Shown here in pieces: positions 11,014 through 22,105 of a stretch of DNA of 64,000 nucleotides; positions within the stretch are counted from its first letter, which is position 1; each line of letters begins with the position of its first letter. Source of the stretch: Humulus lupulus (taxonomy: Eukaryota > Streptophyta > Magnoliopsida > Rosales > Cannabaceae); contig NC_084802.1 of NCBI RefSeq assembly GCF_963169125.1, positions 119,230,903-119,294,902 on the forward strand, given 5' to 3'. The notes under the pieces were generated by a model. It did no database searches and was not told the DNA's origin. It saw nothing but the letters and a program-made list of their open reading frames with translations. The translations under genes and the position numbers were made by a program.

Positions 11014-11661
11014 TTATTCTTTATTCAAATAATAGAAACCAAAGTTCAATACATGAAATAATATAACAAAAGAAACTTGAATTAATGGGTATCTAATAAA
11101 CATTTTCAAAAAATGGATTTTTTTTATCTTTGGGTAATCTATGTTTAGTTTTTCCCAAAAGATTTCTGGTGGAATATCTGGTATGGTCTTTATCACTTGT
11201 TCACACAACTCTGGGGTAAGGTAGTATTGTGTAAAATAGATCTCCTTGGACTTAGATCCACCTGCTTTTTCTTTGGTTGTAACTCTCACTTTGTTTACTT
11301 CGAATTCGTATGCTAAGCGAGTAACAAGAACTAGATACCTATTAATGTCTTCTATAGGATGGCCCATTATTTCCATCCATAAAGATTCAATCTTTTCTCT
11401 CACTCTAAGATGCTTAATGGTTGCCCTAAGCATTAGGTATTTCTCTTTTCCTATGGCTAAGGCTCCTCTCTGGTATATAATCTTTTGCATTGCATAGTTG
11501 ACTTCCAAAACATGATGAAAGAGCCTAATCATTAGACAACTATCATCTAAGTCTTCTTCTATATCTTGAATGTTTCTGATCTCCTTAAAGATGACATCTC
11601 TAGGTGTTTCCATTATAGCACAAACAGCACATAACCAAAAATATATCACAACGAAAATCAT
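11014..11661 (-). CDS. Uninterrupted ORF of unknown function in the leader between primer site and gag
   Basis: A 215-codon frame lies between the primer binding site (11752-11769) and the gag start (10934), on the same strand as gag. The first ATG is at 11661. A second at 11613 would give 199 residues starting METPRDVIF and would omit a short hydrophobic N-terminus. The product is mixed-charge, with runs such as REKIESLWMEIMGHPIEDIN and LTPELCEQVIKTIPDIPPE, and ends in a hydrophobic stretch (FVILFHVLNFGFYYLNKE). I do not recognise a family. It is intact while every gag-pol domain of this element is broken. A GTAAGT donor (11678-11673) just upstream and a TAG acceptor (ending 10944) just before the gag ATG would place the whole ORF inside a leader intron. 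It could be an element gene, a captured host fragment or a chance ORF. Confidence 0.5.
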   Translation of the reverse strand: MIFVVIYFWLCAVCAIMETPRDVIFKEIRNIQDIEEDLDDSCLMIRLFHHVLEVNYAMQKIIYQRGALAIGKEKYLMLRATIKHLRVREKIESLWMEIMGHPIEDINRYLVLVTRLAYEFEVNKVRVTTKEKAGGSKSKEIYFTQYYLTPELCEQVIKTIPDIPPEIFWEKLNIDYPKIKKIHFLKMFIRYPLIQVSFVILFHVLNFGFYYLNKE

Positions 11662-11751
11662 ACAATAAAAAAACTTACAAAAAATGATGAGTTAGGTTCC
11701 TTCAAATCTTGTGCATGTATTCTATGAGAGTTTTGAGTTTTTGATGAACGA

Positions 11752-11769
11752 CCTATCTCTGATAACAAC
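11752..11769 (-). other. Primer binding site of the chromovirus
   Basis: On the minus strand the sequence after the LTR end (GGGTGTTACA) reads AGTTGTTATCAGAGATAGG, close to the initiator-Met tRNA site TGGTATCAGAGC with a G-to-T change. It fixes the LTR boundary at 11771 and the minus-strand orientation. Confidence 0.65.
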
Positions 11770-11770
11770 T

Positions 11771-12964
11771 TGTAACACCCTAATTTAACAAGGACATATT
11801 AGTTGAATAATCATTTTTAATGCAAAAGAAAATAGTCTTTATTAATGCTCTGGAGCTAAGTTTCGTAAAAGATAAAGACAAAACATGCAATATAAATAAA
11901 ATATGTCCCAACATAAAGTAAATGTATTTCATAAAACTCAAAGTAAACAATGGTATTCATAGGATCATCGTCATCCATGTGGTCCCCTAGCAGAGCACAT
12001 GCACCTTCTTTGAATAGTCCCCACTCACCATGCCATCACATATTCAGTTCTTGCCTGTGGAGAGGGAAAAAGAGGGTAAGCTAAAGCCCAGTAAGGAGAA
12101 TTAAACCAAACAATCAACATAAAAAAAACCTCATAAAGCCAAACCATAAACTCATATCATAACAAGACATAGCATCATCATTATCATGAACATCATCATC
12201 AATCATCATACGGAAAACCTATGTGCGTACTATGCATGTAAATGTGAGACATAACTACGACAAATTTCTTGTTATCCTCTCTTTGACCTCCATGGTCAAC
12301 TTTGTGGTGACCTTTTTCCACCTTTTGCCTTCCCAAGTACATGCCCTAAAACATATAACATACATTATGCATTCCATAAACATTAGCACTCAAACAAACA
12401 TGTTTAACTTCCTTACCTTGGTGTGTGTGGAGTCTTTGAAAAAAGTAGAAAGTGTATTTTATTAATCATAAGTATACCATACCCATACATCAAACTTACC
12501 CTAATACAAACACCAAACAACCTTCAAAATAACCAATGATACCTTAAGTAGGTGTGTAGGTCGAACCAATATGAAGCACCACAACCTTAGAGATTATGAA
12601 CCCTAACCAAGAATCATATCTCCCAAATAACCATCAAAAGAACAAGAAAATAATTAACTTGAAGACCAAATCATAATTCAACATTTTACCTTAAACCATT
12701 ATTCCCTTCCTTCACGAAAATACCGAGCCCTTGAGCTAAATATCCACCTCCTTGACCTTCTTTCTTTCTTTCATTCTTTCTTTCTTCCCTCATGCCTCTC
12801 TCTCTCTCTTCTTCTTTTTGAGTTGTGCAAAAATGAGAGCTAGGCTTTCTCTATTTATAGGCTCCAAGGAACCTCATCAAATCCTCCCAATTACAGTTGA
12901 TTGGTTCCAATCATAAATCAACATAGCCTAATTGATTCCTAATCACCATTGATTGATCATATCC
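11771..12964 (-). mobile_element. 5' LTR of the chromovirus, inner part
   Basis: It begins TGTAACACCC next to the primer site and is interrupted at 12965 by Tat1. It continues at 23419 and ends at 24302, giving an LTR of about 2.08 kb once Tat1 is removed. A minus-strand TATA box (CTATAAATAG, 12860-12851) and an adjacent pyrimidine-rich simple repeat (CTTT/CT, 12765-12822) mark the likely promoter. The small open frame at 12223-12465 has no motif. Confidence 0.75.
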
Positions 12965-13530
12965 TGTTTACCCAAAAAAGATTCACTGGATGATGTGGCA
13001 AAATTAGTATGCACGTGGGATGCGCGTAACTATTTAAGTGGGTACGTTTTGGTCGACCATCGACCATAATAGAATTCACTTGGAAAACCACATATTTTAT
13101 GAGTGACCAGGCTGGTCGCAGTATATCAGATACTTTCTATAGATATGTAATCTCGCATTTATGTGATAATTGTAATTTCCATTATTATTTGAGATACAAT
13201 AGTAAGGCCTACCGGCCCATAAGGAGATCCTTGAGCCTATAAATAAGTTTAAAATGGATCATTTGAGGGATCTTTGGGATCTAGAGAGAGAGAATTATTG
13301 TTTTTACACAATACTTTGTATCCTCAATTGAGCTTGTAAAACTCAATAAAGCCTAGTTTGCTGATCATAAGTTTTATACATTAATAAGAACACTAAGTGG
13401 ACTTAGGTCATTACCATCTCTGGGGTCGAACCACTATAAATCTTTGTGTCATTTATCTTTTTGTGTTGAATTCATCTCATTTCTATCACTTTACTTGACT
13501 CTGTGTTGTTGACCAAATCAAGGGCCAACA
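12965..13530 (+). mobile_element. 5' LTR of Tat1 (566 bp)
   Basis: It starts TGTTTACCC and ends GGGCCAACA. A TATA box (CCTATAAATAAG, about 13236-13247) precedes the likely transcription start. Compared with the 3' LTR it has several indels and many substitutions, so Tat1 is older than Tat2. Confidence 0.93.
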
Positions 13531-13552
13531 TTTTGGTGCTTTCATTGAGAGC
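13531..13552 (+). other. Primer binding site of Tat1
   Basis: TTTTGGTGCTTTCATTGAG follows the LTR directly. The same TGGTGCTTTC-TTGAGAGC sequence follows the 5' LTR of Tat2 and Tat3, so it is the conserved primer site of this group. I do not assign the tRNA with confidence. Confidence 0.75.
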
Positions 13553-13579
13553 TTGAACTCAAGACCTCCAGGAAAAAAG

Positions 13580-14710
13580 ATGGCGAAAACAACTAGGAAA
13601 ACTGGGCAAACATCTGGTACCGCACCTACTCAACCTCCTCCACAAGGCGTGGCTGAAGATGAGCTACAATTGTAATTGAAAGAGGAGGAGATGAATGCTG
13701 AAACTTTAAGAATGAATTTGATGGTGCTGCAAAAAGAATTAGCTGATTTGAGGGCTAATCAAGATATTGTGGCTGAAACAATGGTGTTGCAGTAGAGAGA
13801 GATTGATAGGCAGCGCCAAGATTTGAATAAGAGGCAGGCCGATTTGAATAAAATGTTGGCCTTGCCGAACTTCACTGGATTAGAAGATCCTGTGTCTCAA
13901 GTTAACAAATTCAAGATACAGATAGACATCCAGAAGGTGTCAGACGATGCTCAGTGTATAATTTTTCTGGCAACTTTATCCGAAACTGCTCAGGAGTGGT
14001 TTTTTGAATTCCCTCTGGCCAATATAGTTTCTTGGGAAATGTTCATAAAAGAGTTTTATGGACAGTTCTACGCTGGTCGAGTGCATCCGACCGAAGCCAA
14101 TCAACTATTTGAGATACGCCAGAAGGAAGGAGAAACCATGAAGGGGTATGTCCAACGATTCATGCGAGCAACTGCAGGGGCCAAGATTGTTGGAGATGGA
14201 GATGAATGGAGTCAAGAGTACTCAGGAATTTCTGGATCGAGTAAACAGGTACATCAAGCTCGAGGATGCCATTGCCAATGAAGGGAAATCTCCTACAGAT
14301 GACCAGGGCCAAAAAGGATCTCTCGCCCAAGTCGCCAATGAGTCTGGAAAGACCAATGGCAACGACAAAATAATAGGAAGAATGGGGGAAAAAGGACGAA
14401 CCACGAGCTGACAACATTCGACAACAAGCACCCAAAACAAAATAGATACGACCCAAGGTTCACCAATTATACGACCCTAGTCGATAGTCAAGTAGAAGTG
14501 TGCTAGGCCACTTACACAATTGTTCCCTTCAGGTGACTAACCACAATCAGGAAAGATATCTCTAAACGAAATACTACTAAGTTTTGTCATTTTCATAATG
14601 ACTATGGCCATGACACCAATGAATGTAACCAGCTTAAGGATGAGATTGAGTTCCTTATTAGACAAGGACACCTAAGGAGGTATATTTGATCAGCTGGAGG
14701 TTCTCAGTGA
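13580..14710 (+). pseudogene. gag of Tat1
   Basis: The ATG at 13580 starts MAKTTRKTGQ, matching the Tat2 gag start. The capsid core (13823-14220) reads LPNFTGLEDPVSQVNKF, then SETAQEWFFEFPL, then FYAGRVHPTEANQLFEIRQK. The C-terminal zinc-knuckle-like motif FCHFHNDYGHDTNECNQL is at about 14583-14636. Frame breaks include stops near 13674 and 13792 (the latter where Tat2 reads Gln) and a frameshift after about 14210. The frame ends with a TGA at 14708-14710 in the context SQ-TGA-E, a position shared with Tat2. Confidence 0.9.
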
Positions 14711-14788
14711 GAGGCTCAAGGAGGCAACGAGCAGGCACCTTTACGCCAACACTCGCCTCATTTACAGCCAGCTCCAATTTCTGATACA

Positions 14789-15507
14789 TTGCTAACCATC
14801 TGCGGAAGACCACACATAGCATGTGATAGTGGGAAGGAGAGGGAAAGATATGCCCGAACCTTACATCATGATCAGGACATTGAAATGCTGAACGTAGAGG
14901 AGCGAACTCCCAAAAAAGCTCAAACAGAGGAAGAATTGATAACTTTCTCTGACCGTGACGCTCCGCATGTTCGATTTCCCCATTCAGATCTTCTGTTCAT
15001 GGACGTCCAGATTGCCAATATGATGGTTAAGAGGATGTTAATAGATATATGAAGCTTAGTCAACATTCTGTATAAATATTTACTGGAAAGAATGAAATTA
15101 TCAGTGCAAGATTTGGAACCATGCAACCAGAACATTTATGGTTTTTTCGGCGAAGGGCTCGCATCAACCGGGTCGATCAAGCTTCCAGTCACAGCAGGGG
15201 CTGCACCTGCAAACAGGACATTACTTGATACTTTCATATTATTTGATTGTCCTCCTGCATATAATGCTGTGATCGGAAGGCCCACTCTAGTCGACCTGCA
15301 AGCCGTGACCTCAGTCTGGCAGTTGGCCATGAAGTTTCCAACCGATGCAGGAGTGGGATGCATGTTGGGAAACCAGTGAGCAGCGCGGGAATGTTATAAT
15401 TCCTGATCACCAAGGAAAAAAAAGGCAGATTGGTGGAAAAAGCCAAGAAAAGATTGTTGTTGGCAAATGAAGTACAAGCCCAATCAGGTGAACAGGTCAC
15501 CAAATAG
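14789..15507 (+). pseudogene. Protease region of Tat1
   Basis: The frame resumes with LTICGRPH and carries the Tat-type protease region. The active-site motif, DTGSSVNIL in Tat2, reads DI-stop-SLVNIL here (about 15043-15071), so the catalytic Asp-Thr-Gly is destroyed. Downstream landmarks are intact: LEPCNQNIYGFFGEGL, AYNAVIGRPTLVDLQ and AMKFPTDAGVG. The segment ends at TAG 15505-15507, aligned with a TAG in Tat2. Confidence 0.88.
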
Positions 15508-17000
15508 GGCGTTGGCCAAGTGAGGATAGAGACTTAGATCCTCGGTTTGGGGATTTTGAAGAAAATGTTGGACCCATGGAGGACCTCAAAGAGGTCCAAC
15601 TAGAAGAAGAAAATTCGACCAGGGTTGTGAAAGTCAGTAAAAGCTTAGAGACAACAACAAAAAACAAACTGGTGGAATTTTTGAAGGAGAACCAGGAGGT
15701 GTTTGCCTGGTCACATAAACATATGGTTGGGATAGACTTAGTGGTGATCAGCCATGTCTTAAATATAGACAAAAACTTTCCACCAGTACAACAAAAAAGA
15801 AGGCTCCTCAATAAAGACAGATCGAAGGCTCTAAAAGAGGAAGTCGAGAAGCTGAAGGAAAATGGATTCATCAGGGTAGTGTTTTAACCATCTTGAGTCT
15901 CTAATCCCGTACTGGTTCCCAAGCCGAATGGCAAGTGGAGGATGTGCGTGAATTTTACAGACCTTAATAAAGCCTACCTAAAAGATTGTTTCCCACTTCC
16001 AAGGATCGACCAGCTAGTTGATGCTACATCAGGGCATGAGATTTTATCATTCATGGACGCATACTCTGGGTACTATCAAATCATTATGCATCCACATGAT
16101 GAGGATCACATTAGCTTTTGAACAGATACAGGGTTGTACTACTACAAAGTAATGCCCTTCGGTTTGAAAAACGCTGGTGCGACTTACCAGCGACTGGTCA
16201 ACCATATGTTCAAAGAACTAATCGGTGTTAGTATGGAATTATATGTCGATGACATGCTGGTTAAATCAAAGAAAGTTGAAGAACACATTGAGGACCTTCG
16301 AACATGCTTCAAGATCTTAAACAGATATCAGATGAAGCTAAACCCCCTCATGTGTTCCTTTGGTGTTGGATCAGGGAAATTTTTGGGATTCATAGTAAAC
16401 TCACGAGGAATTGAGGGTAATCCTGAAAAGATTCAGGCCCTGATCGAGATGTAGTCTCCTGCCAAGATTAAAGATGTTCAAAGCCTAACTGGGAGGATCT
16501 CTGCCCTGAGTAGATTTATATCTAAGTCAACGGACAAGTGTGTCCCATTTTTCAATCTACTCAAGGGCAACAAGAAGTTTGAAAGGACAGAAGCGTGCGA
16601 ATAGGCTTTCTAGGCGCTAAAGTCCCACATGTTGCAACCACCAATCTTGTCGAAGCCGGTCGAAAAGGAAACTCTGTTCATCTATTTGGCAGTCACAGAA
16701 TATGCTCCTAGTGCTGTTTTAATTAGAGAAGAAGAGAACGTTCAGAAAGTAGTATATTATGTGAGCAAGAGGTTAGTAGGTGCAGAGTTGCGGTATCCAC
16801 CCATTGAAAAGTTAGACTATTGCTTGATTTTTGCCTTAAGAAAGTTGTGACCTTACATTCAAGCTCACCCCATCATGATGCTCACCGACCAGCCATTACG
16901 GTAAGTCTTGCAGAAACCAGAAGTCACTGGTCGATTATTAAAATGGGCAGTTGAACTAGGGCAGTTCAATGTTTCTTATTCCCCACGGGCAGCTATGAAA
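15508..17000 (+). pseudogene. Reverse transcriptase and RNase H of Tat1
   Basis: This is polymerase of the Tat type. WSHKHMVGID (about 15708) and ALKEEVEKLKENGFIR (about 15829) precede the fingers. The palm follows with PFGLKNAGATYQRLVNHMF and the intact catalytic motif YVDDMLVKSK (about 16243-16272). RNase H lies at about 16629-17000 (VYYVSKRLVGAELRYPPIEK, then HPIMMLTDQPL). Stops interrupt it at about 15886, 16120, 16452, 16603, 16612, 16848 and 16903. Most sit where the aligned Tat2 codon is Gln or Arg, as C-to-T decay would give. It is not functional as it stands. Confidence 0.92.
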
Positions 17001-17620
17001 GGACAGGCTCTACAGACTTTGTCGCAAAATTCACTAGGATCTTAACTAGCGAGCCGATGGAAGAAACTGAAAGTCAAAATAAAACTCCTTAATTATACCC
17101 GAAGGACATCAGTTCCACTGTGCAATCTAATTCAACTTTACAGTGTCCAATAATGAAGCCAGATACGAAACTCTGCTCGCATGATTAAGACTAGCTAGAG
17201 ACATGGGTATAAAGTTGCTAGAAATTTATAGTGATTCCCAACTAGTGGTTAATCAAATTAAGGGAGAGTATCAGGCTAGGGGTCTCAAGATGGTTGCTTA
17301 TTTGAACAAAGCAAAAGACTTATTAGCGTAGTTTAAAAAGTATACTCTCCAACAAGTACCTCACGATCATAATACAAATGCTGATGCCTTGGCTAAGTTG
17401 GCTAGCGCGAAAGATGCTGACACCTTGAACATAGTACCAGTTGATTTTTGTCGACACCAAGCATTCGAGCAGAAGAGTCTTCATTGGTGATTCAAGAAAC
17501 ACACACATGGATGACGCCCATCGTTGAATACCTCGAGCAATGATTGCTGCCAGCGAAAAGAAACAAAGCGAGGACTCTCCAAAGACAATCGACTCAATTT
17601 ATCCTGGTCGACGAAATTTT
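17001..17620 (+). pseudogene. Second (archaeal-type) RNase H of Tat1
   Basis: Between the first RNase H and integrase lies a second RNase H-like domain, a hallmark of the Tat/Ogre branch. Recognisable parts are IYSDSQLVVNQIKGEYQARG (about 17226-17285) and the end motif NADALAKLASAKDADTL (about 17378-17428). The first catalytic segment (DGSSN in Tat2) is lost to frameshifts around 17050-17110, and stops are frequent. Confidence 0.82.
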
Positions 17621-17639
17621 ATATAGAAGAGGGTACTCA

Positions 17640-18740
17640 ATGCATTTGTTGTGATGTGTTCCTAAGGAGAGGACTAAGGAACTGATGCAAGAGGTCCACG
17701 AAGGTTTCTGCGGAGATCACGCTGGGGGGCAGAGTTTGTCAAAATAGATCTTATGGCAAAGGTATTTCTGGCCTACCATGAATGAGGACTATGTGGATTT
17801 TGTTCGGAAATGTGACAAGTGCCAAAGATTCTCCAAGATACTGCGAGCAACCCCTAATGAACTCAAATAGATGCAAAGCCCGTGGCCATTCACAGTATGG
17901 GGGATTGATTTGATCAGGTCTTTACCCACAAGAAAAGGGAATGTCAAATATGCAGTAATTGTTGTTAACTACTTTACAAAGTGGGCCAAAGTTGAGCCAC
18001 TAGCAACAATAACGACAAAGAAATTTTTGGACTTTGTTGTCAAAATCATCGTGTGTCGATATGGGCTGCCAAGAAAAATTGTCAGAGATAATGGCACACA
18101 ATTTGACAGTGACCTTTTCACTAATTTCTGCGAGAGGCATGGGATTATAAAAAGTTTTTCATCAGTAGCTCATCCGCAAGCAAATGGAAAAGTTGAGCTT
18201 GTCAATAAGACTCTGAAGGACGCACTGAAGAAAAGGCTCAAAGAAGCGAAAGGCGCATGGCTAGAGCAATTACCAAAGGTACTTTGGTCTTATAGAATAT
18301 CCCATCGAACAGCAACAGGCCATACTCCATTTTCCTTGGCTTATGGATATGAGGGCATGTTTTCTGTTGACCTCAACCCACCATCACATAGAAGGCTCAC
18401 ATACAATCAAAGAACTAATGATCAATTATTGATGGAGTCCTTGGACTTGGTCAATGAAAGGGGCGAGCAAGCTCAACTTCAAGTAGCAGCTTACCAGCAA
18501 AAGGTCGCTCGATATTTTAACTCAAAATTAGGTGAAAGAAAGTTCAATGTGTGAGATTTGGTACTTAGAAGAGTTTTTCTCAATACTCGCGATCAGGCTA
18601 CCAGAGTGCTCGTACCAAACTGGGAAGGTCCGTATCAGATTGAAGAAATTCTTCAACCATGCACATATGAACTTGCTCACTTAAACAGAGATCTCATTCC
18701 TCCCTATTGGAATTGAGAACACATGCGCAACTATTATCAA
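17640..18740 (+). pseudogene. Integrase of Tat1
   Basis: The zinc-binding region (HEGFCGDHAG, then CDKCQRF, about 17697-17830) leads into a long open segment from 17871. This keeps the catalytic triad: the Asp in WGIDLIRS, the Asp in RDNGTQFDSDL and the Glu in ANGKVELVNKTL. The C-terminal part (VARYFNSKLGERKFNV, then VPNWEGPYQIEEIL) reads on after a TGA at about 18552. Integrase inserts the DNA copy into the genome. Stops near 17650, 17744 and 17867 break the N-terminal half. Confidence 0.9.
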
Positions 18741-19460
18741 TAAACAATTCTTTTTAAAGAACTGGAATGTATTAATTTCACTTTTTACAAGTTTATGAAC
18801 AAGGGCTACTCAATTATATGACTAGTCGCTGAAAAGTGTAAGATCAATTTTTGATCACTCATACAGACTTGACTTTGTCCATTTATTACAAGAAATTAAA
18901 AGGAACCGTCTGCAGCCAGTTATTCTTGCCAAATTATTGTATTTATTACAAGTATTTGCTCATTACGTATGCTGTTTTGTTATATTACCGTTTTTTATTA
19001 TGAGTACGCGAGCAGTAATGTTCGAACAAGACTTGGTCATCGAAAGTGACCGAGAACCCTAAGCTCCTCGATCACTTGGGGGGCATATAAGATACTAAGC
19101 AAGCAAAGCATATCAACAGGCATATGTAAACACATGAGCAAAATAAGGGAAAGCATACTACGGTACTTAGAGTATTTTTCAAAAAACAATTAGTTTAAAT
19201 TTTGTAAAATAAAAACAAAGTGCTATGCTATGTTCGATCATACGAACATATGTTATAATAATAGCAAATATTATAATATCAAAATGAAATGTTTTACACC
19301 GCGAGCAGTTACTGCTCGGATGTAAGTTAATAAATTAAAAGAAAAGTTGCCTTGAGCAGCAAAATTGTCTTAACATTACGAACCGTAGTTCATATGCTCC
19401 AGTTACAAAAAAGAAAAGAAAAATTAATCTCTGAGCAACCGAAAGATCTGGCTGGGATTG
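18741..19460 (+). other. Spacer after integrase with conserved internal G-run
   Basis: This non-coding spacer aligns with 41957-42644 in Tat2. At 19071-19090 it holds GATCACTTGGGGGGCATATA, which recurs in Tat2 (42288-42307) and, expanded, in Tat3 (complement of about 49666-49695). The run looks like a second, internal polypurine tract: compare the true tracts GGGCGGCAAA before 22865 and GGGGGGAAAA before 46054. No gene is seen. Confidence 0.7.
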
Positions 19461-22000
19461 CTAATCAACAGTGGTCTCCACATCCTCTTCAACAGCTTCG
19501 GTGATAGTCGCCAAGGAGATTTCAGGGGACTCCTGAGCTTTCTGTTCCTCCACCAAATGAGCGGCACACTTTGCCATTTTAGCCTGCTTTACCTGCTTAG
19601 GAAGATAGTCAAAGATTACCTCTGGATTGTTCTTCCAGAACAAGTAGAAGCAATTGAAAGTTGCTCCTTTGAACTTCTACAAATTGCGAGAGTTGGTTCC
19701 CTCGAGCAGTTTAATTCGCTCCTCCTACTCGGTGGTGTCCTTCCTGATGATCACCAAGTCATCTTCAAGTTTGGTGGTCTCTTTGAAGTTAATCTCCGAA
19801 GCCTCCTTAAACTTCTCCTTGATAGCAGTAATTTTGACCACTGACTCTTGCCACTTCCTCAGCTCCTCGCTCAGGCTGGCAATTCTAGCCTCGATCGCCT
19901 TAATCTCTTCAGCATGTTTGGACTCGGCCGCCTTCATCTCCTCGACATATCTGGCCTCGACCACCTTGATCTCCTCAGCAAATCTGGCCTCGGTCTGCTC
20001 CGCTCGGCGCTAGCTGTGTCCTATGGTGAGGATACCCTGCAAACAGAAAAAGAAAAGTAAACCAGTCGAGGCAATTAAAGAAAGAAGAAACACACTTACG
20101 CTGAGGACTTCAGACAGCCCACGGCTAATGACCTGCCTGTTCTGTAGCAGAGGGAGATGCGAGAAATATTCCTGGCTATGGCGGTGCTTTGATAGCCTTT
20201 GCAACTTCTCATGAGTAGCGTTGCAGGCGCTACTCAGGAGGTCGTTGGTCGAGGTTCCCCTCGCCTGCTCGGGGGGAAGGCTATTGTGATGGGGAGGAGG
20301 AGGAGGTGTCATATTCCTAGAAGGAGTGGGCACTAGGGGAGGTGCTGGAGGATCCTCTGTTTGACTTTTTTCTTGGAGTGGTCAAGACTGCTCTCCCTAG
20401 GGTGCCACCTGCTCTTTTTCTTTCTGCTTGCAGGAGCTTCGACATTTGTGTGTATGTCAAAGGCTTCCACAAAAGGCATGACTGCAAGACAAAAACAAAC
20501 GTTCAGACAATATAATTTAAAAGGGCAAGAGAATAATGAAAAAGGGAAATTCTAAGTAATATATCCAAGCTATTATTACTGGTCGATATATTATTTATAG
20601 AACTACTGCTACACTCATTCTCAGCCTCGGAGAAGTCTGAATTAAAATTACTGGTCATAAATTTAAAGTTTTCATCCCTGTCAAAAAAATGATAGGGGAT
20701 GGGCAAGGTATCTAAGAGTGAGAAGTAAGTACCGTTCTCGTTAGAAGACTAGAGTACAGCTTCCGTGTACTCTGGAAGTTTCTAGTAGCCTCTCCCTTGT
20801 TGTGCAGGGGCACAGCAGCCTGAGGGTTGCTGGAGGGTTCTCGGATGGTCACTCCCGTTGACCGCCATCTCGGGGATTGTGACACATCCTACTGCTGCTC
20901 GAGGATTTCCTCTCTAGTAGCACTCCCCATAGTGGACTCACTCACTTCCTGGTGAGGTGCCAAAAGGCTGACCAGCCTTAGATTTCTCTTAGTGACCAAC
21001 TCCTTGGTGCTCTTTTCAATATTCATCATGCTGGCCAGAGTTGCGGCCCTCATCTCTATCTCTGGAGTAGGGTCTGGTCGGTACCATGGACCTAGACTCA
21101 ACATCAAGGTTCTAAGGACGGTAAAGGAAAAAACTGACAAAAAAAGAAATGACCAGAGATTGAGAATTTTACCTCCTCGGGTGAAGGCCAGGTTGTCAGC
21201 GACCAAGTCTATCGTAAGGAAGTACTCCAGGAAGTACTTTCCTATGTTGGATTTGTAGGTGACATCACTCAGGAATATGCGAGTAGATTCTTGATGACAG
21301 AATTGGAAAAACCCCATGTTGTTATGGTTGGGGTTGAACTTAAGATCGAACAGATAATTGATCTCATGCGGTGTAGGCACATGCCATTTTTTATGGTTGT
21401 AAAGAATTTAGAGTGCTGATAGCACTCTATATCCGTTGGGTGTAATTTGGAAGGGGGCGACCTCGAAGAAATTGGCCACCCCTTGAAAAAATTAGTTCAG
21501 GGGCAAGATTGCCCCTGCCTCAATGTGAAACCTCAACCAGGCGCTAAAGGCGCCTCCAGGCATGTTTGCCCTTTGGTTGGAGGTAGGTTTGATTAAGGTA
21601 ACCCCAGGAATACCATACTTCTTGAGGTACATTATCACCATCCTAGCCAATATGGCACTAGGAGGCGTGACATACCAGTCAACTTCTGGTTGAAGGCCGT
21701 CGCGAGGCCGGGCTTTGAGTTGAATTTCTGGTGGTACAATATTTACTGGTTGAGGATCATTTGAAGGACGTTCAGTATCGGTTGCTGGTTGGTTGGAAGG
21801 AGAATGGGTGGTTTTCTTCTTCCTGCGAGCTATGTGTTTAACACAACCCATGTATGGTTGACGATCTGGAGAGCTGGTCGTGGGGTTTTGGTGCGAAAAT
21901 GAAGGCTCAGGGAAAGGAAATGATGGTCGTCTTGATCCTCGAACAACAACGCGAGGAGATCGTCGTCTATTGGCCTCTTACCTCCCCAAGGATCGTGCAT
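19461..22000 (-). pseudogene. Reverse-strand, intron-containing gene of Tat1 (decayed copy)
   Basis: This gene reads opposite to gag-pol and ends toward integrase. It starts at ATG 22000 (MHDPWGGKRPIDDDL, aligning with MPNLWGGERPIDDDL in Tat2). The N-terminal domain is at about 21750-21250 (RANMPGGAFSAWLRFHIEAG; PTPHEINYLFDLKFNP), but the stretch between about 21490 and 21375 is frameshifted. A donor GTAAAA (from 21172) and acceptor TCTAG (ending 21092) join ..FTRGG to PWYRP in frame, exactly as in Tat2. Further splice signals survive: an acceptor TTTTTGTCTTGCAG (about 20481), a donor GTAAGTGT (from 20099) and an acceptor TTTTTCTGTTTGCAG (ending 20037). The last exon encodes a coiled coil rich in Glu/Lys/Ala and ends FWKNNPEVIFDYLPKQ with a stop at 19461. 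The second donor has mutated from GT to GA. Function is unknown. Confidence 0.8.
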
Positions 22001-22084
22001 GAATAACTGAGAAGAGAAAATGGGAAATGAGAATCTATGAACAATAGATAGAAGAAGAGGAAATGTAAGGATAACGTTTCTTGT

Positions 22085-22105
22085 GTATAAAAGTTAAGCT
22101 TTTAT
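22085..22105 (-). promoter_or_regulatory. Palindromic TATA-like box upstream of the Tat1 reverse-strand gene
   Basis: A 21-bp near-palindrome made of TATAAAAG and CTTTTATA around a 5-base centre lies about 85 bases upstream of the gene's ATG. The same palindrome with one base changed in its centre occurs at 45316-45336 upstream of the Tat2 copy. It is a candidate core promoter for the reverse-strand gene; the palindrome could also serve the plus strand. Confidence 0.55.
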
